DNA of 64,000 bases, from positions 6,690-70,689 of the forward strand of contig UQUH01000002.1 in NCBI GenBank assembly GCA_900544245.1. Reading direction: 5' to 3'. Shown piece by piece: positions 34,860-43,280 of this stretch. Each line of letters starts with the position of its first letter. Positions within the stretch are counted from its first letter, which is position 1. The notes under the pieces were generated by a model. That model saw only the letters and a program-made list of their open reading frames with translations. It did no database searches and was not told the DNA's origin. This DNA comes from an uncultured Coriobacteriaceae bacterium (lineage in GTDB: Bacteria > Actinomycetota > Coriobacteriia > Coriobacteriales > QAMH01). Position numbers and translations under genes: made by a program.

Positions 34860-35612
34860 ATGAAGAAGCTCGAAGGCAAAGTCGCAATCGTCACGGGAGC
34901 GAGCTCGGGAGTTGGCCGCGGATTGGCGAAGGTGCTCGCGGAGAATGGCGCGAAGGTCTGCGCGTGCGCACGTAGGATGGAGAAGCTCGAGGACCTGCAG
35001 GCCGAGCTTGCTGCCGAGGGCGAGACGGTGCTCCCGGTTGCGTGCGACGTGACCGATCCCGACCAGATCAAGAACGTGGTCGCGCAATGCGTCAATGCTT
35101 TCGGTGGCGTGGACATCCTGGTCAATTGCGCCCAGGGGTCCATGGCGTACCGCGAGATCGAGGACATCGACATCGACTATGCCATGACGGCGTACAAGAG
35201 TGGCGCGCTCGCGACGCTGCTCTTCATGAAGGAGTGCCTGCCTTACCTCAAGAAGAGCGGGCATGGGCGCATCATCAACACCGCTTCGTCTGCCGGCTAC
35301 GACGGCAATGCCGGTTTCGGCGCGTACGGAATGGCGAAGGAAGCCATCCGCGCCATCACGCGTACCGCCGCGCACGAGTGGGGCAAGCTGGGCATCACCG
35401 TCAACGTGTTCCTCCCCAACATCGCGACCGACTTCTTCCGCCAGTCGCAACCCGAGGCGCTGAAGAGCCTGGAGGCGAAGAGCCCGCTTGGCAGGATCGG
35501 CACCACGGAGGAGGACTGCGCCCCGCTCATCGTCTTCCTCGCCAGCGACGAGAGCGGCTACCTCACCGGGCAGTCATTCATGGTCGATGGCGGCATACAC
35601 ATGCACTCGTAG
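34860..35612 (+). CDS. Short-chain dehydrogenase/reductase
   Basis: A 250-residue SDR. TGASSGVG spans residues 12-19, catalytic Ser143, Tyr156 and Lys160 (YGMAK) are present, and the C-terminal GQSFMVDGGI is the usual classical SDR ending. The NNAG motif is changed to NCAQ (89-92), which alters the catalytic Asn context and is uncommon. AAGGA lies about nine bases upstream. Resembles FabG-like enzymes; substrate unknown. A dyad at 34772-34800 may control it. Confidence 0.88.
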   Translation: MKKLEGKVAIVTGASSGVGRGLAKVLAENGAKVCACARRMEKLEDLQAELAAEGETVLPVACDVTDPDQIKNVVAQCVNAFGGVDILVNCAQGSMAYREIEDIDIDYAMTAYKSGALATLLFMKECLPYLKKSGHGRIINTASSAGYDGNAGFGAYGMAKEAIRAITRTAAHEWGKLGITVNVFLPNIATDFFRQSQPEALKSLEAKSPLGRIGTTEEDCAPLIVFLASDESGYLTGQSFMVDGGIHMHS

Positions 35613-35771
35613 CGTGAACCTGCTGCCTGAGGCGGCTCGCTATTTATCTGGCCGGCGAGGACGGCTATCGTTTCTTGCCGGCCGTATGCGTTGCAGGCGC
35701 TAGCGTGAGTGCGGCATTCTTGCAGCAACGGAATGCGAAGCAGCGTATGAAACAAGCGAGAAGGGAATTCG

Positions 35772-36194
35772 ATGGAGCAGGGCTCCAAGTCAGACGGCGA
35801 GCAACAATCCAAAGGCGGGGCACGCGAGGCGCTGCGCCAGGTCTTCAGCTACTACGGCGTCTCCCTGGCCCAGACCTTCATCGAGTTCGGCGTGTTCGCG
35901 CTGTTGCAGGCGCTGGGAGTGCTGTCCACGTTGGCCAACGCGCTCGCCGTCGGGGTGTCCGCCACGTTCAACTTCCTCATGAACCGCAACGTCACCTTCC
36001 GTGCGAGCAGCAACTTCGCCCGCAGCGTGGTGCTCTTCGTCTTGCTGTACCTGTGGAACTTCGCCTTCTCCTCGGCGATGATCGCGCTTCTGTCGCCGTT
36101 GTGCGGCATCGACCCCACGCTGGTGAAGCTGATCACCATGGCGCTCCAGGGCATCTGGGGCTTCTTCGCGTGCAAGTACCTCATCTTCCGCTAG
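35772..36194 (+). CDS. GtrA-family membrane protein
   Basis: A 140-residue protein with a polar 20-residue N-terminus and four predicted membrane helices. NFLMNRNVTFR between helices 2 and 3 and FFACKYLIFR at the end are the GtrA signatures. GtrA-like proteins are proposed to move lipid-linked sugars across the membrane in cell-surface polysaccharide synthesis. AAGGG six bases upstream. No glycosyltransferase neighbour in the window. Confidence 0.88.
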   Translation: MEQGSKSDGEQQSKGGAREALRQVFSYYGVSLAQTFIEFGVFALLQALGVLSTLANALAVGVSATFNFLMNRNVTFRASSNFARSVVLFVLLYLWNFAFSSAMIALLSPLCGIDPTLVKLITMALQGIWGFFACKYLIFR

Positions 36195-36347
36195 ATGCGC
36201 CTTGGCACGAAATGCGGGTTCTGGCACACGTGATGTACCAGAACTCGCAAAACTTGGCTTCATGTGGCAAATTTGCTTGCATTTGGCACATGCAACGTGC
36301 CATTACTCCGAAAACGTGACATGTCTTGAAGCGGTGCGCAAAATGCT

Positions 36348-36376
36348 TGGGACATCGGACCTGTCCATTTGTCCCA
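36348..36376. repeat. GGGACA palindrome (dispersed repeat copy)
   Basis: TGGGACA (36348-36354)/TGTCCCA (36370-36376) with inner GGAC/GTCC. Its right half GGACCTGTCCATTTGTCCCA is the exact reverse complement of 41224-41243. A phrase GAGACATGAGGGCATT follows at about 36427 and recurs as GGGACATGAGGGCATT near 41301. Confidence 0.6.
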
Positions 36377-36488
36377 GACACGAAGTTAGGATGGGACACG
36401 AGGGAGCAAGTCGGGCCTTCATTTGAGACATGAGGGCATTATGTATACCCGAAAAATGAGACAGCATGGATAATCGGGTGCGGGGATT

Positions 36489-36576
36489 CCCGTTGGCACC
36501 TACAAGGGCTCCCGTTGGCACTCGCGAGGGTCACCGTTGGCACCCGTGGGGCTTTCCATCGGCGACCGCCGACATC
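36489..36576. repeat. Four 22-bp direct repeats (iterons)
   Basis: CCCGTTGGCAC at 36489, CCCGTTGGCAC at 36511, ACCGTTGGCAC at 36533 and the diverged TCCATCGGCGA at 36555, each exactly 22 bases apart. Two helical turns place them on one DNA face. They end 25 bases before the start of the first sensor gene. Likely operator array. Confidence 0.75.
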
Positions 36577-36600
36577 CTCGTCGGTAAGTGAGGGAGCGGC

Positions 36601-38403
36601 ATGCTGCAAGGCGTCGACAAGAGCAAAAGAGCCGTAATCGCGGTTTTCGGCCTATGCGCCGTCCTCGTCGTCGTATGCCTTCTCGCGTTGGGAGGCCTCC
36701 TCACTTGCGAGTGCGCGTCGAACGCCCTTCCGCGGCCCTTCTCCTCATCCGGAACATCGGGGCTTATGCTCGCGATGGGCCCCCTCATAACCCTCTGGGC
36801 GATAACGGTCAAAATGCGCTGCACGAGCCGGTTCGTGCGCAATTGCATGTTGGCAGTGGCGGTGTCGTTCGTCTGCTGGCTTCTCCTGGTACTCTTGAAA
36901 TACGCATCGAGCGACGAGAACCAGATGCTCATCGCGTTTTGCTGGTACTACTTCTATCTGCCCATGATTATGGCGCCTGCAATGGCAACCATCTGCGCCC
37001 TCTACGAAAGCGCCGTTTCGCACCGGCTCTTCACGCTTCTTTCCTCCGTCATACTGGCCGTCAGCGCGATTCTGGTTCTCATGGTTTTCGCGAACGGGCT
37101 TCACCAGGCGGTCTTCATCTTCGACTATGCCGACGAGGACTGGGCGTCGAACTACACCTACGGTTTTGGCTACAAGGTTATCGTCGTCTGGATAGCGCTT
37201 CTCGTGCTGGGGTTCTTCGTCACGATTCTCCGGGCCTCGCGTGCCCGGCTTCGCGGTAGTCTCGCTCTCGTCTTCGTCACCACCGCCCTCATCGCCGCGT
37301 ATGCCGTCCTCTACGTGCTGCGGGTCGAGGCCATCTTCAAGAGCAACTTCGCGCTGACCTACATCCTGTTCTTCGTCCTGCTGCTCGAGCTCTGCCTCGA
37401 TTTCGGGATATTCCCCTCGTTTGCGCATCATCGCAATGCGTTCAGGCGCCTGCCCTATGACGTCAAGGTGCTGGACAGCTCCCTCGACGTCATCTACGAG
37501 ACGGATTCGGCCGCTCCTCTGCCCGAAAGCGCGCGGCGCTTCATGGGGGAACTCCCCGAGGAGAGGGCGAGGAGAAGGGTCTTTACCGTTGCGGAAAGAC
37601 CCGATGACGCCTTCATCGCATGGAGGATCAAGGGCGGAAGCGTGATCTTCAGGGAGAACAGGGCGGAAGTAAACGCAAGCACGCGCGCGATCATGATGGA
37701 ACGCCGCGCGCTCGAACGAGGAAACAAGCTGTTGGCAAGCGAGCTGGAGCTGAGGAAGAAGGACGCCCTGCTCGAGAGCCAGATGGAGCTTGCCGAGGAG
37801 GTGCGCAAATCGCTCGAGGGCACGTTTGCCACCATCGAGTCGATCTTGGAGGAACTGAGCAATCCCCTGACGGGCGCAGACGAGCGGGAGAACCGCAAGA
37901 GCCTCCTGAAGCTTCGCTTCCTCGTCGCCTACAGCAAGCGCAAGGGCTCGCTTCTCCTGGCCGAGAGAAGCGATGAGGATTTCGACCGAGAGAAGGCGAC
38001 TCTGGTCATCAACGAGCTCGCAAGCGATGCGCGGGGCGCGGGAATCGAGTGCGCTTCCTTCGTCAACGAACCCATCGTCGTGACGAACAGCACGCTCACC
38101 GCGCTTTACGATTGCCTCTACAACGTGGTGCTCATGGCCTGCGACCAGCTGAACCCGGTGCTGCTCATCTCGACGGGTCGCTGCGACGATGCCCATGCGG
38201 AGGTGAAGATCGCATTCGAGTGCGACGGCGATTTCGATTCCGGCTCGGTCCCGGATGCCAGCGCGGGACTGGCCACGCTTGCGGCGAAGCTTTGCGAGCC
38301 ATTCGATCAGACGCGGACCAGGTGCGAGCTGTCGTGCCATTCCCGCGGATTCGCCCTGTCCATACGCATGGAGTCTCGCGAGGCGGAGGAGGTGGCCGAA
38401 TGA
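36601..38403 (+). CDS. Membrane sensor, degenerate histidine-kinase-like protein
   Basis: A 600-residue protein. Residues 1-275 contain about eight membrane helices; 290-350 resembles a PAS-like linker; 360-430 is a charged coiled coil; the remainder resembles a HATPase but is worn. An N-box-like segment LYDCLYNVVLMACDQ lacks the usual Asn-Glu pattern, and ASAGLATLAAKL stands where the G box is expected. No phosphoacceptor His is recognisable. It overlaps the next kinase gene by four bases (ATGA). Probably a sensory partner or pseudokinase for the second protein. Start ATG has AGGGAG about six bases upstream. Confidence 0.75.
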   Translation: MLQGVDKSKRAVIAVFGLCAVLVVVCLLALGGLLTCECASNALPRPFSSSGTSGLMLAMGPLITLWAITVKMRCTSRFVRNCMLAVAVSFVCWLLLVLLKYASSDENQMLIAFCWYYFYLPMIMAPAMATICALYESAVSHRLFTLLSSVILAVSAILVLMVFANGLHQAVFIFDYADEDWASNYTYGFGYKVIVVWIALLVLGFFVTILRASRARLRGSLALVFVTTALIAAYAVLYVLRVEAIFKSNFALTYILFFVLLLELCLDFGIFPSFAHHRNAFRRLPYDVKVLDSSLDVIYETDSAAPLPESARRFMGELPEERARRRVFTVAERPDDAFIAWRIKGGSVIFRENRAEVNASTRAIMMERRALERGNKLLASELELRKKDALLESQMELAEEVRKSLEGTFATIESILEELSNPLTGADERENRKSLLKLRFLVAYSKRKGSLLLAERSDEDFDREKATLVINELASDARGAGIECASFVNEPIVVTNSTLTALYDCLYNVVLMACDQLNPVLLISTGRCDDAHAEVKIAFECDGDFDSGSVPDASAGLATLAAKLCEPFDQTRTRCELSCHSRGFALSIRMESREAEEVAE

Positions 38404-39893
38404 CGATCCTCGAGCACCTCCTGACCGAAAGCCAGACACTCTGCCTGCTCGCAATCTTCTTCCTGGTCTCCTGCGCGCAGATCATCAGCGCCGGGCTGCT
38501 GTTCAACAGACGCAGGGCCGACGGCATCGCCCTGAACCTCGCGTACGAGTTGCTCCTGTGCGCACATCTCTGGCTCATGGGGGCGTTGGCCAATTCCATC
38601 GGGCATGGCTGGTATCCCGTCACGCTCGGGCTCTGGGTGATCTGCCCTCCGCTGGAGCCGTTATTCTGGCTTGACCTGCCAATCGCCGTCTTCGGGACCG
38701 TCATCTGCATCGGGCGGAAAAAGCCCGTGATGCTCCTCGAGATTGCCTTCGTGATGGCGGCGACTCCGCCGGTCATGGATCTTCTCGGAGAATACATGGG
38801 CATCTACCTCATCCTCGACGCCGCATTCTTCGTCTTTCGCACCGGCTCTGCCATCGCGTACAGGGTGCTCACCGCCGAGCGCTTCCTTCCGCGAAGCGCG
38901 CCCATAGACGCCATGCAGGGAATGCCCGAGGGAATCGCCTTTATCCGACGCGGCTGCCGTGTCAGGTTCGCGAACGATGCCATGAGAAGGATGCTCGCCG
39001 CCATCGACGTGAGCGTCGACCTCTCCACCGTGGACGAGATAATCGGGAAGATCGAGGCGGCACCCGGGGAGTGGCTGTGGCGGCAATCGCGGCAAGGCGA
39101 GCCGTCCCTCGCCGGGGGAGCGAAGAGGGTGGTCGAGACTCCTGCCGGCAGCTTCTACCAGTTTGCGATGAGCGTCGATGCGGCAAAGGCCGAGACGATA
39201 CTGCTCGGGCTAGACGTCACTGACGAGCGCATGATACAGGCGGAGGAACGGGCGCTCCAGGCGCAACTCGAAAGCGAGCGGGTGGCCCTCGGCAAGCTCA
39301 TGGACCGCATCGAGGGCATTGCGGCGAAGGACGCCCTCGTCAAGATGCGCTCGAAGATTCATGATGTCATCGGGCAGCGGCTGTCGATTCTCCATCGCCT
39401 GCTGGAAGAGGACCCGAGCCGCGAGAGAATCGCGATGATGATCTCGACGGTTCGCGACATGATGGAGGACGTCAACGGCGATGTGGATGCGAGTGCCCAG
39501 GCAAAGCTTGACGCAATAGTCGAGTCGTTCGGCTTCGCGGGAATCGAAATCGAGGTCGATGGGGTCCTTCCGAACGCGAAGAGGGAGGGAGACGTGCTGG
39601 TCGGGATAATCAGGGAGGCCAGCACCAACGCCGTTTTGCATTCGCAAGCCAACAGGGTTTACGTGACGATTGGGCAGGAGGAGGGCATCCTCGTCATGGA
39701 CGTGGAAAGCGACGGGGAGCCCCTTGGACATGAGAACGAAGAGGGGACGGGCATTGCGGGAATGCGCCGTGCGCTGGCCGAGGTCGAAGGCCGGCTGAGC
39801 ATAACGAAGAGACCCAGTTACAAGCTCCGCGTCGAGATGAGGATGCCGGCAGGCGAAGATGCCCGGCATGCTCGCGAAGGGAGGCAACGATGA
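38400..39893 (+). CDS. Sensor histidine kinase, HisKA_3 (NarX/DesK) type
   Basis: A 497-residue membrane kinase. Six or so hydrophobic helices cover residues 10-160; a PAS-like domain spans 165-275; the dimerisation helix KMRSKIHDVIGQRLS gives phosphoacceptor His321 followed by Asp; the N box REASTNAVLHS has N410; GTGIAGMRRAL near 450 is the G box. It autophosphorylates and should pass phosphate to the NarL-type regulator immediately downstream (ATGA overlap). It shares membrane organisation with the upstream protein, so the pair may heterodimerise; that is inference. Confidence 0.9.
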   Translation: MTILEHLLTESQTLCLLAIFFLVSCAQIISAGLLFNRRRADGIALNLAYELLLCAHLWLMGALANSIGHGWYPVTLGLWVICPPLEPLFWLDLPIAVFGTVICIGRKKPVMLLEIAFVMAATPPVMDLLGEYMGIYLILDAAFFVFRTGSAIAYRVLTAERFLPRSAPIDAMQGMPEGIAFIRRGCRVRFANDAMRRMLAAIDVSVDLSTVDEIIGKIEAAPGEWLWRQSRQGEPSLAGGAKRVVETPAGSFYQFAMSVDAAKAETILLGLDVTDERMIQAEERALQAQLESERVALGKLMDRIEGIAAKDALVKMRSKIHDVIGQRLSILHRLLEEDPSRERIAMMISTVRDMMEDVNGDVDASAQAKLDAIVESFGFAGIEIEVDGVLPNAKREGDVLVGIIREASTNAVLHSQANRVYVTIGQEEGILVMDVESDGEPLGHENEEGTGIAGMRRALAEVEGRLSITKRPSYKLRVEMRMPAGEDARHAREGRQR

Positions 39894-40504
39894 GGCTGCT
39901 TATCGTGGAAGACGAGGTCATTCTGAGAGATTCCCTGGCGAAGTCTCTCGGCAAGGAACGCGACGTGGAGGCGGTGTTCACGCTTGCCGATGCCTTCGAT
40001 GTCGTGGACGTGGTCGCGGCCAAGGACATCGACATCATACTCATGGACGTATGCACCGAAAACGACTCGAGCGGGCTCGTTGCCGCCCAGAAGGTCAAGG
40101 AAGCGTACCCGGACGTGCGCATAGTGATCATGACCGGCATGCCCGAGGTCTCCTTCGTCAAGCAGGCCCGGGAGGTCGGAGCGGAGAGCTTCATCTACAA
40201 GAACGTGAGCCTTTCGTACCTGGCCAGCGTGTTGCGCTCCACGTTGGACGGGTACTCGACCTATCCGAACAAGAGCCAGGCTCCCTACGCGAGCGTCCCC
40301 GAATTCGAGGAGGGCGAGCTTGCGATCATACGCCTCGTCTGCGAGGGAAAGCAGCGCAGCGAGATAGCCAGAGAGCTTCATCTGAGCGATGGCACGGTCA
40401 AGAGGCGCATTACCGAAATCCTTGCGAAGACCGGGTACGATAGCATCCTGAAGCTTGCGATTCACATGGTCACGAAGGGCTACATCGCGCCAAACATGAA
40501 GTAG
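39890..40504 (+). CDS. Response regulator, NarL/LuxR type
   Basis: A 204-residue regulator. The receiver domain has acidic E7-D8, phosphoacceptor Asp53 in LMDVCTEND, switch Thr in IMTGMPE and Lys in FIYKN. A HTH occupies about residues 140-195 (EIARELHLSDGTVKRRITEILAKTGY), with GTVKRR in place of the usual NTVKNH. Start codon overlaps the kinase stop by four bases. The obvious candidate to bind the 22-bp repeats at 36489-36576, which would be autoregulation. Confidence 0.92.
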   Translation: MRLLIVEDEVILRDSLAKSLGKERDVEAVFTLADAFDVVDVVAAKDIDIILMDVCTENDSSGLVAAQKVKEAYPDVRIVIMTGMPEVSFVKQAREVGAESFIYKNVSLSYLASVLRSTLDGYSTYPNKSQAPYASVPEFEEGELAIIRLVCEGKQRSEIARELHLSDGTVKRRITEILAKTGYDSILKLAIHMVTKGYIAPNMK

Positions 40505-40713
40505 GGGCGCGGAATGCGGACTGTCGAAGGCGTGTGGTGTTGCTAGGACAAGGCGGGACGGCTCCGGAGTCGCCATAAGCATGGGGCGGCGATCCGCGTG
40601 AAACGGGACAGCATGGGCGCAAGACCCGGCGAAATTGAGACGCACGTGCATTTTGCGCGGAGCGCGTGCGCGCTAGTCTTTGGCGAGAACGGCTCTCCGA
40701 TGAGGAGGAAAAG

Positions 40714-41211
40714 ATGAACGAAAGCGCGAGAGAGCAATACGAAGTCAGAATCAACACGCTCAAACCCTATCTCGATCAAAACGAGGACCCCGAGCTGGCT
40801 AGGCGGGCGAGCGCCCTGCTTGAGGGCATGAGAGAGATTGCGGAGCAGAGCGCGGACGCACTCGCCTTCGAGGAGGCGCTTTGCGCAAGTCCGCTGAATA
40901 CGGAATACGGGATTGTCTACGGCGAGCTCCTGGCCAAGAATGGAAGCCCGTCTGCCAGGGAGGTTGCCGCGGCCACGGTGCAGGGCATCCCGAAGCACGG
41001 GAAGACGCTCGCGCGCAGCGCGGGAGAGTCGCTCGTCGACACGGTTTCCACCTTTGCCCGGGTCGAGTCAACGCAGGCTTACATCGATGCCACGCAAGAT
41101 GATTACAGGGCCGCAAAGAGCGCGATGCGGGATATCCCGGGCGTGGGAGAGCTCGAGCAAGTCTCGAATATCCTGACGGGGCTCAAAGGGCTCTTCGGCA
41201 AGAAGAAATAG
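40714..41211 (+). CDS. Hypothetical protein
   Basis: A 165-residue soluble, mainly helical, acidic protein from MNESAREQYEVRINTLKPYL to a GLFGKKK end. GAGGAGG lies five bases before the ATG. The middle ALCASPLNTEYGIVYGELLAKNGS and the tail IPGVGELEQVSNILTGLKGLF are patterned but do not point to a known family. It lies 209 bases after the response regulator and before two lipoproteins; independent transcription is likely. Confidence 0.7.
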   Translation: MNESAREQYEVRINTLKPYLDQNEDPELARRASALLEGMREIAEQSADALAFEEALCASPLNTEYGIVYGELLAKNGSPSAREVAAATVQGIPKHGKTLARSAGESLVDTVSTFARVESTQAYIDATQDDYRAAKSAMRDIPGVGELEQVSNILTGLKGLFGKKK

Positions 41212-41221
41212 GGCGCCGAGC

Positions 41222-41259
41222 GTGGGACAAATGGACAGGTCCCGTGTCCTCAGTCCCAC
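41222..41259. repeat. GGGACA palindrome (dispersed repeat copy)
   Basis: GTGGGAC (41222-41228) and GTCCCAC (41253-41259), inner CAGGTCC...; the 20-mer at 41224-41243 is the reverse complement of 36357-36376. A further TTGTCCCAACA and TATGGGACATGAGGGCATT follow to about 41320. Confidence 0.6.
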
Positions 41260-41395
41260 CAACGCAAAGGCCACTTGTCCCAACAGGGGTGCTCGATATG
41301 GGACATGAGGGCATTCCGAGCGCGGGGGATGGATGACAAACTTTCCCTGATGACATTGGGCGACCGCCCGAGAATCAACGAAGGAGGATGTTGAC

Positions 41396-41812
41396 ATGAA
41401 AAAAGGCATCATTTTTGCCGTGGTCGCGTGTGCGATGGCGCTTTGCTTCGCGCTGATTGGCTGTGGCGGTAACACTGCGGATTACGACAAGAACTTCATC
41501 GGCAAGTGGGAGGTCGAGTCGATGACCTCCGATGGCGAGGAGCTGGATGCCGATACCATGGACTTCATGCGTGCTCTCGGCATGAACGTCGTCTTCGATT
41601 TGAAGGAAGGCGGTAACGGCAACCTCGACCTCATGGGCGAGCAGCTCGACTTCACGTGGAAGGCCAAAGACGCGAGCACCGTCACGATTACCGCAGAAGG
41701 TGACTCGGCAGATTTCAAGCTTCAAGACAGCAAGCTTGTCGGAGAGTTCGAAGACGCGTCGATGACCCTCGTGAAGAACGATGACGCCAAGGGCTCGACC
41801 AGCAGCGAATAG
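41396..41812 (+). CDS. Secreted lipoprotein
   Basis: A 138-residue protein with a lipoprotein signal MKKGIIFAVVACAMALCFALIGC; the lipobox is ALIGC with acylated Cys23. The mature part starts with NFIGKWEVESMTSDGEEL and resembles the DUF4923/lipocalin-like WxxxS small lipoproteins (a GKWxxxS start with repeated beta strands). AAGGAGG is near the start. Paired with the next lipoprotein 30 bases downstream. Role unknown; the GKW motif suggests a beta-barrel ligand binder. Confidence 0.75.
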   Translation: MKKGIIFAVVACAMALCFALIGCGGNTADYDKNFIGKWEVESMTSDGEELDADTMDFMRALGMNVVFDLKEGGNGNLDLMGEQLDFTWKAKDASTVTITAEGDSADFKLQDSKLVGEFEDASMTLVKNDDAKGSTSSE

Positions 41813-41841
41813 CGCGGGACTCGGAAAGAAGGGGAATTGCC

Positions 41842-42408
41842 ATGAAGAGAAGGACTCTTGTCATCTTACTGGCATGCTGTCTGGCGCTGTGTGCATCAGT
41901 GGCGCTCGTAGCGTGCGGTGGAGGCGGGTCGCAGGCAAAGGACAGCCGGACGGATTGCATCTGGTTCAAGGCTGACATACCCGAAGGCGCCGAGGTCAGC
42001 TCCTATGGCGGCACGGCGAATGTCGCGACGATCAAGTTCGAGAACGATGCCGACGACTGGACTATCCAGATGGACAGGGATAAAAAGCCTCTTGACGAGG
42101 CAGCAGCCTATCGTCCGACCCAGTATCCCGATCGCTACACTGCTGGAGAAGATATTACTGTCGGTGGCCGCACCTGGAAGGTCGTGAACTTCGAATGGAA
42201 CGGCAAGCCGAGCGTGATGCTTTATAGCGATTTGGGCGGAGATGAGATCAAGACCGCCCACATAGATGCATTCGAACTTACCCCAGATAGCGAAGTCCTG
42301 AAGTCCTTCCTCGAGAGCCTCGAGTATGCAGACAACATTGACGATGCGTATAACGAGGCCGTCTCGGTGAAGATTGCCGATTTCAGGTCCGAGAAGGGCC
42401 TTAAGTAA
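41842..42408 (+). CDS. Secreted lipoprotein
   Basis: A 188-residue lipoprotein with lipobox VALVAC (Cys25) and a GGGGSQAKDS linker. The mature domain contains IKFENDADDWTIQMDR and TVGGRTWKVVNFEWNGKPS, a beta-rich fold of unknown family. GAAGGGG precedes the ATG. It probably forms an operon with 41396-41812. Confidence 0.75.
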   Translation: MKRRTLVILLACCLALCASVALVACGGGGSQAKDSRTDCIWFKADIPEGAEVSSYGGTANVATIKFENDADDWTIQMDRDKKPLDEAAAYRPTQYPDRYTAGEDITVGGRTWKVVNFEWNGKPSVMLYSDLGGDEIKTAHIDAFELTPDSEVLKSFLESLEYADNIDDAYNEAVSVKIADFRSEKGLK

Positions 42409-42503
42409 CCGCTCTTGATGTGATGGTCCTGCAGGTACTTAGCTTGCAGGGCCATAGGGGCGCAGCTCTTGGCGCATCTTCCTGAATCTGCTTCTCGAAG
42501 TCA

Positions 42504-42798
42504 CTATCTAAATAGCTCGTCATGCGTGCCAGTACGCTCGAAGAATGCGACTGTATCGCTCGACGACCAAATCACAAGCCAGTCTCCGATATTTACCACG
42601 TGGCATTCATGCCCGCCCCTCCATTCCCCATGAAGGACGTGCATGTTATGTCGTCTACGGAGTTCGTCACGTGCTTCTTCCGTATTGGCTGCAATCAGTT
42701 TGATCACCTCATGCAGGTCTTGCATGGGAAGATGCTTTTTCTTGCATCTCTTATAGTCAGTCGCGCTTGAATTGAGCGCCGTATTCTACTTCGAGCAC
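42504..42798 (-). pseudogene. YafQ/RelE-type toxin, inactivated by a 4-bp tandem duplication
   Basis: Starting from GTG at 42798 (GAGG six bases upstream, one base after the antitoxin stop) the frame reads VLEVEYGAQFKRD and then stops. A second frame resumes as YKRCKKKHLPMQDLHEVIKL and continues through HVLHGEWRGGHECHVV, DWLVIW and FERTGTHDELF, the YafQ C-terminus. Between them GACTGACT (42755-42762 on the plus strand AGTCAGTC) is a 4-base tandem duplication; removing one copy restores QFKRDYKRC. The toxin should be non-functional. Confidence 0.85.
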
Positions 42799-42799
42799 G

Positions 42800-43072
42800 C
42801 TATTCCTCAAGCGAGGAAATCATCTCGTCTGCGGTGGCAAATCTGGCGGGTTTCCCAGACGCAAAAAACCTGTCCGCTTCCTCGATGGCCTTGAGAGATT
42901 CGGCGTTCGGCTCGGGCATGGAAAAGTCGAGGGGAATGCGGCGCTCTCGTATCATCTGCTTATAGAATGCTCGCGTTACGGATGAGAGGTCAAATCCGAA
43001 GTAGTCTGCTATTTCGGCGGCCTGTTCTTTCTCTGCGCTGTCGATTCGAATCGTTACAGTAGATGCTGTCAT
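42800..43072 (-). CDS. RelB/DinJ-type antitoxin
   Basis: A 90-residue protein. Residues 5-50 form a ribbon-helix-helix (TVTIRIDSAEKEQAAEIADYFGFDLSSVTRAFYKQ), followed by the IPLDFSMPEPNAES toxin-wrapping linker and a helical tail. AGGAG lies five bases before ATG at 43072; a longer frame to 43087 is discounted. It overlaps its palindromic operator region (43087-43118). The antitoxin appears intact although its toxin gene is frameshifted. Confidence 0.9.
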   Translation of the reverse strand: MTASTVTIRIDSAEKEQAAEIADYFGFDLSSVTRAFYKQMIRERRIPLDFSMPEPNAESLKAIEEADRFFASGKPARFATADEMISSLEE

Positions 43073-43086
43073 GATTACTCCTAACA

Positions 43087-43118
43087 ATGTAACATGCTGT
43101 AAGTATAATGTGTTACAT
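43087..43118. promoter_or_regulatory. Operator/promoter of the antitoxin gene
   Basis: ATGTAACA (43087-43094) and TGTTACAT (43111-43118), perfect 8-bp arms with 16-base spacer. On the minus strand TATACT in the spacer fits a -10 box, so RHH binding would block it. Fits autoregulation. Confidence 0.6.
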
Positions 43119-43241
43119 ATGAAGAGTAAAGCAACGGAACGTAATCAGTCTTGCGAAGCTCTCCAGGCTCCTCGCCATCTAACGAGTCGAGTGATTCAAT
43201 AAGGCCGGCGTGAGGGAAACGGATACACTAGGATTACGCCC

Positions 43242-43274
43242 ATTTATTCCTTCAAACGCTGTGACGGAATAAAT
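43242..43274. repeat. ATTTATTCC/GGAATAAAT hairpin
   Basis: Nine-bp perfect arms flanking TTCAAACGCTGTGAC. Shares TATTCCTTC...CGCTG..ACGGAATA with 34741-34765. It lies just after the EamA remnant stop on the minus strand, possibly its former terminator. Confidence 0.5.
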
Positions 43275-43280
43275 GAATCT

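Larger units (their letters stand above)
36195..36600. other. 406-base regulatory region upstream of the signalling operon
   Basis: Contains no plausible gene. It holds several TGGCA boxes (36203, 36222, 36265, 36284 and an inverted one at 36298), a TTGCAT-TTGGCAC-ATGCAA dyad (36277-36295), a GGGACA palindrome (36348-36376) and four 22-bp direct repeats (36489-36576). The density of TGGCA motifs on both sides suggests one DNA-binding protein with many sites. Confidence 0.55.

Noticed and set aside
36489..36576. CRISPR-like array
   Set aside because: Repeat units are 22 bases with no separate unique spacers and no cas genes; better as an operator array.
36489..36576. Plasmid-type replication iterons
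   Set aside because: No initiator gene, DnaA boxes or AT-rich unwinding segment next to them; a regulator gene is in the same operon.
36745..38454. 569-codon antisense frame over the first sensor gene
   Set aside because: Low-complexity His/Arg/Glu composition and no motifs, while the sense strand gives a coherent membrane protein in an overlapping operon.
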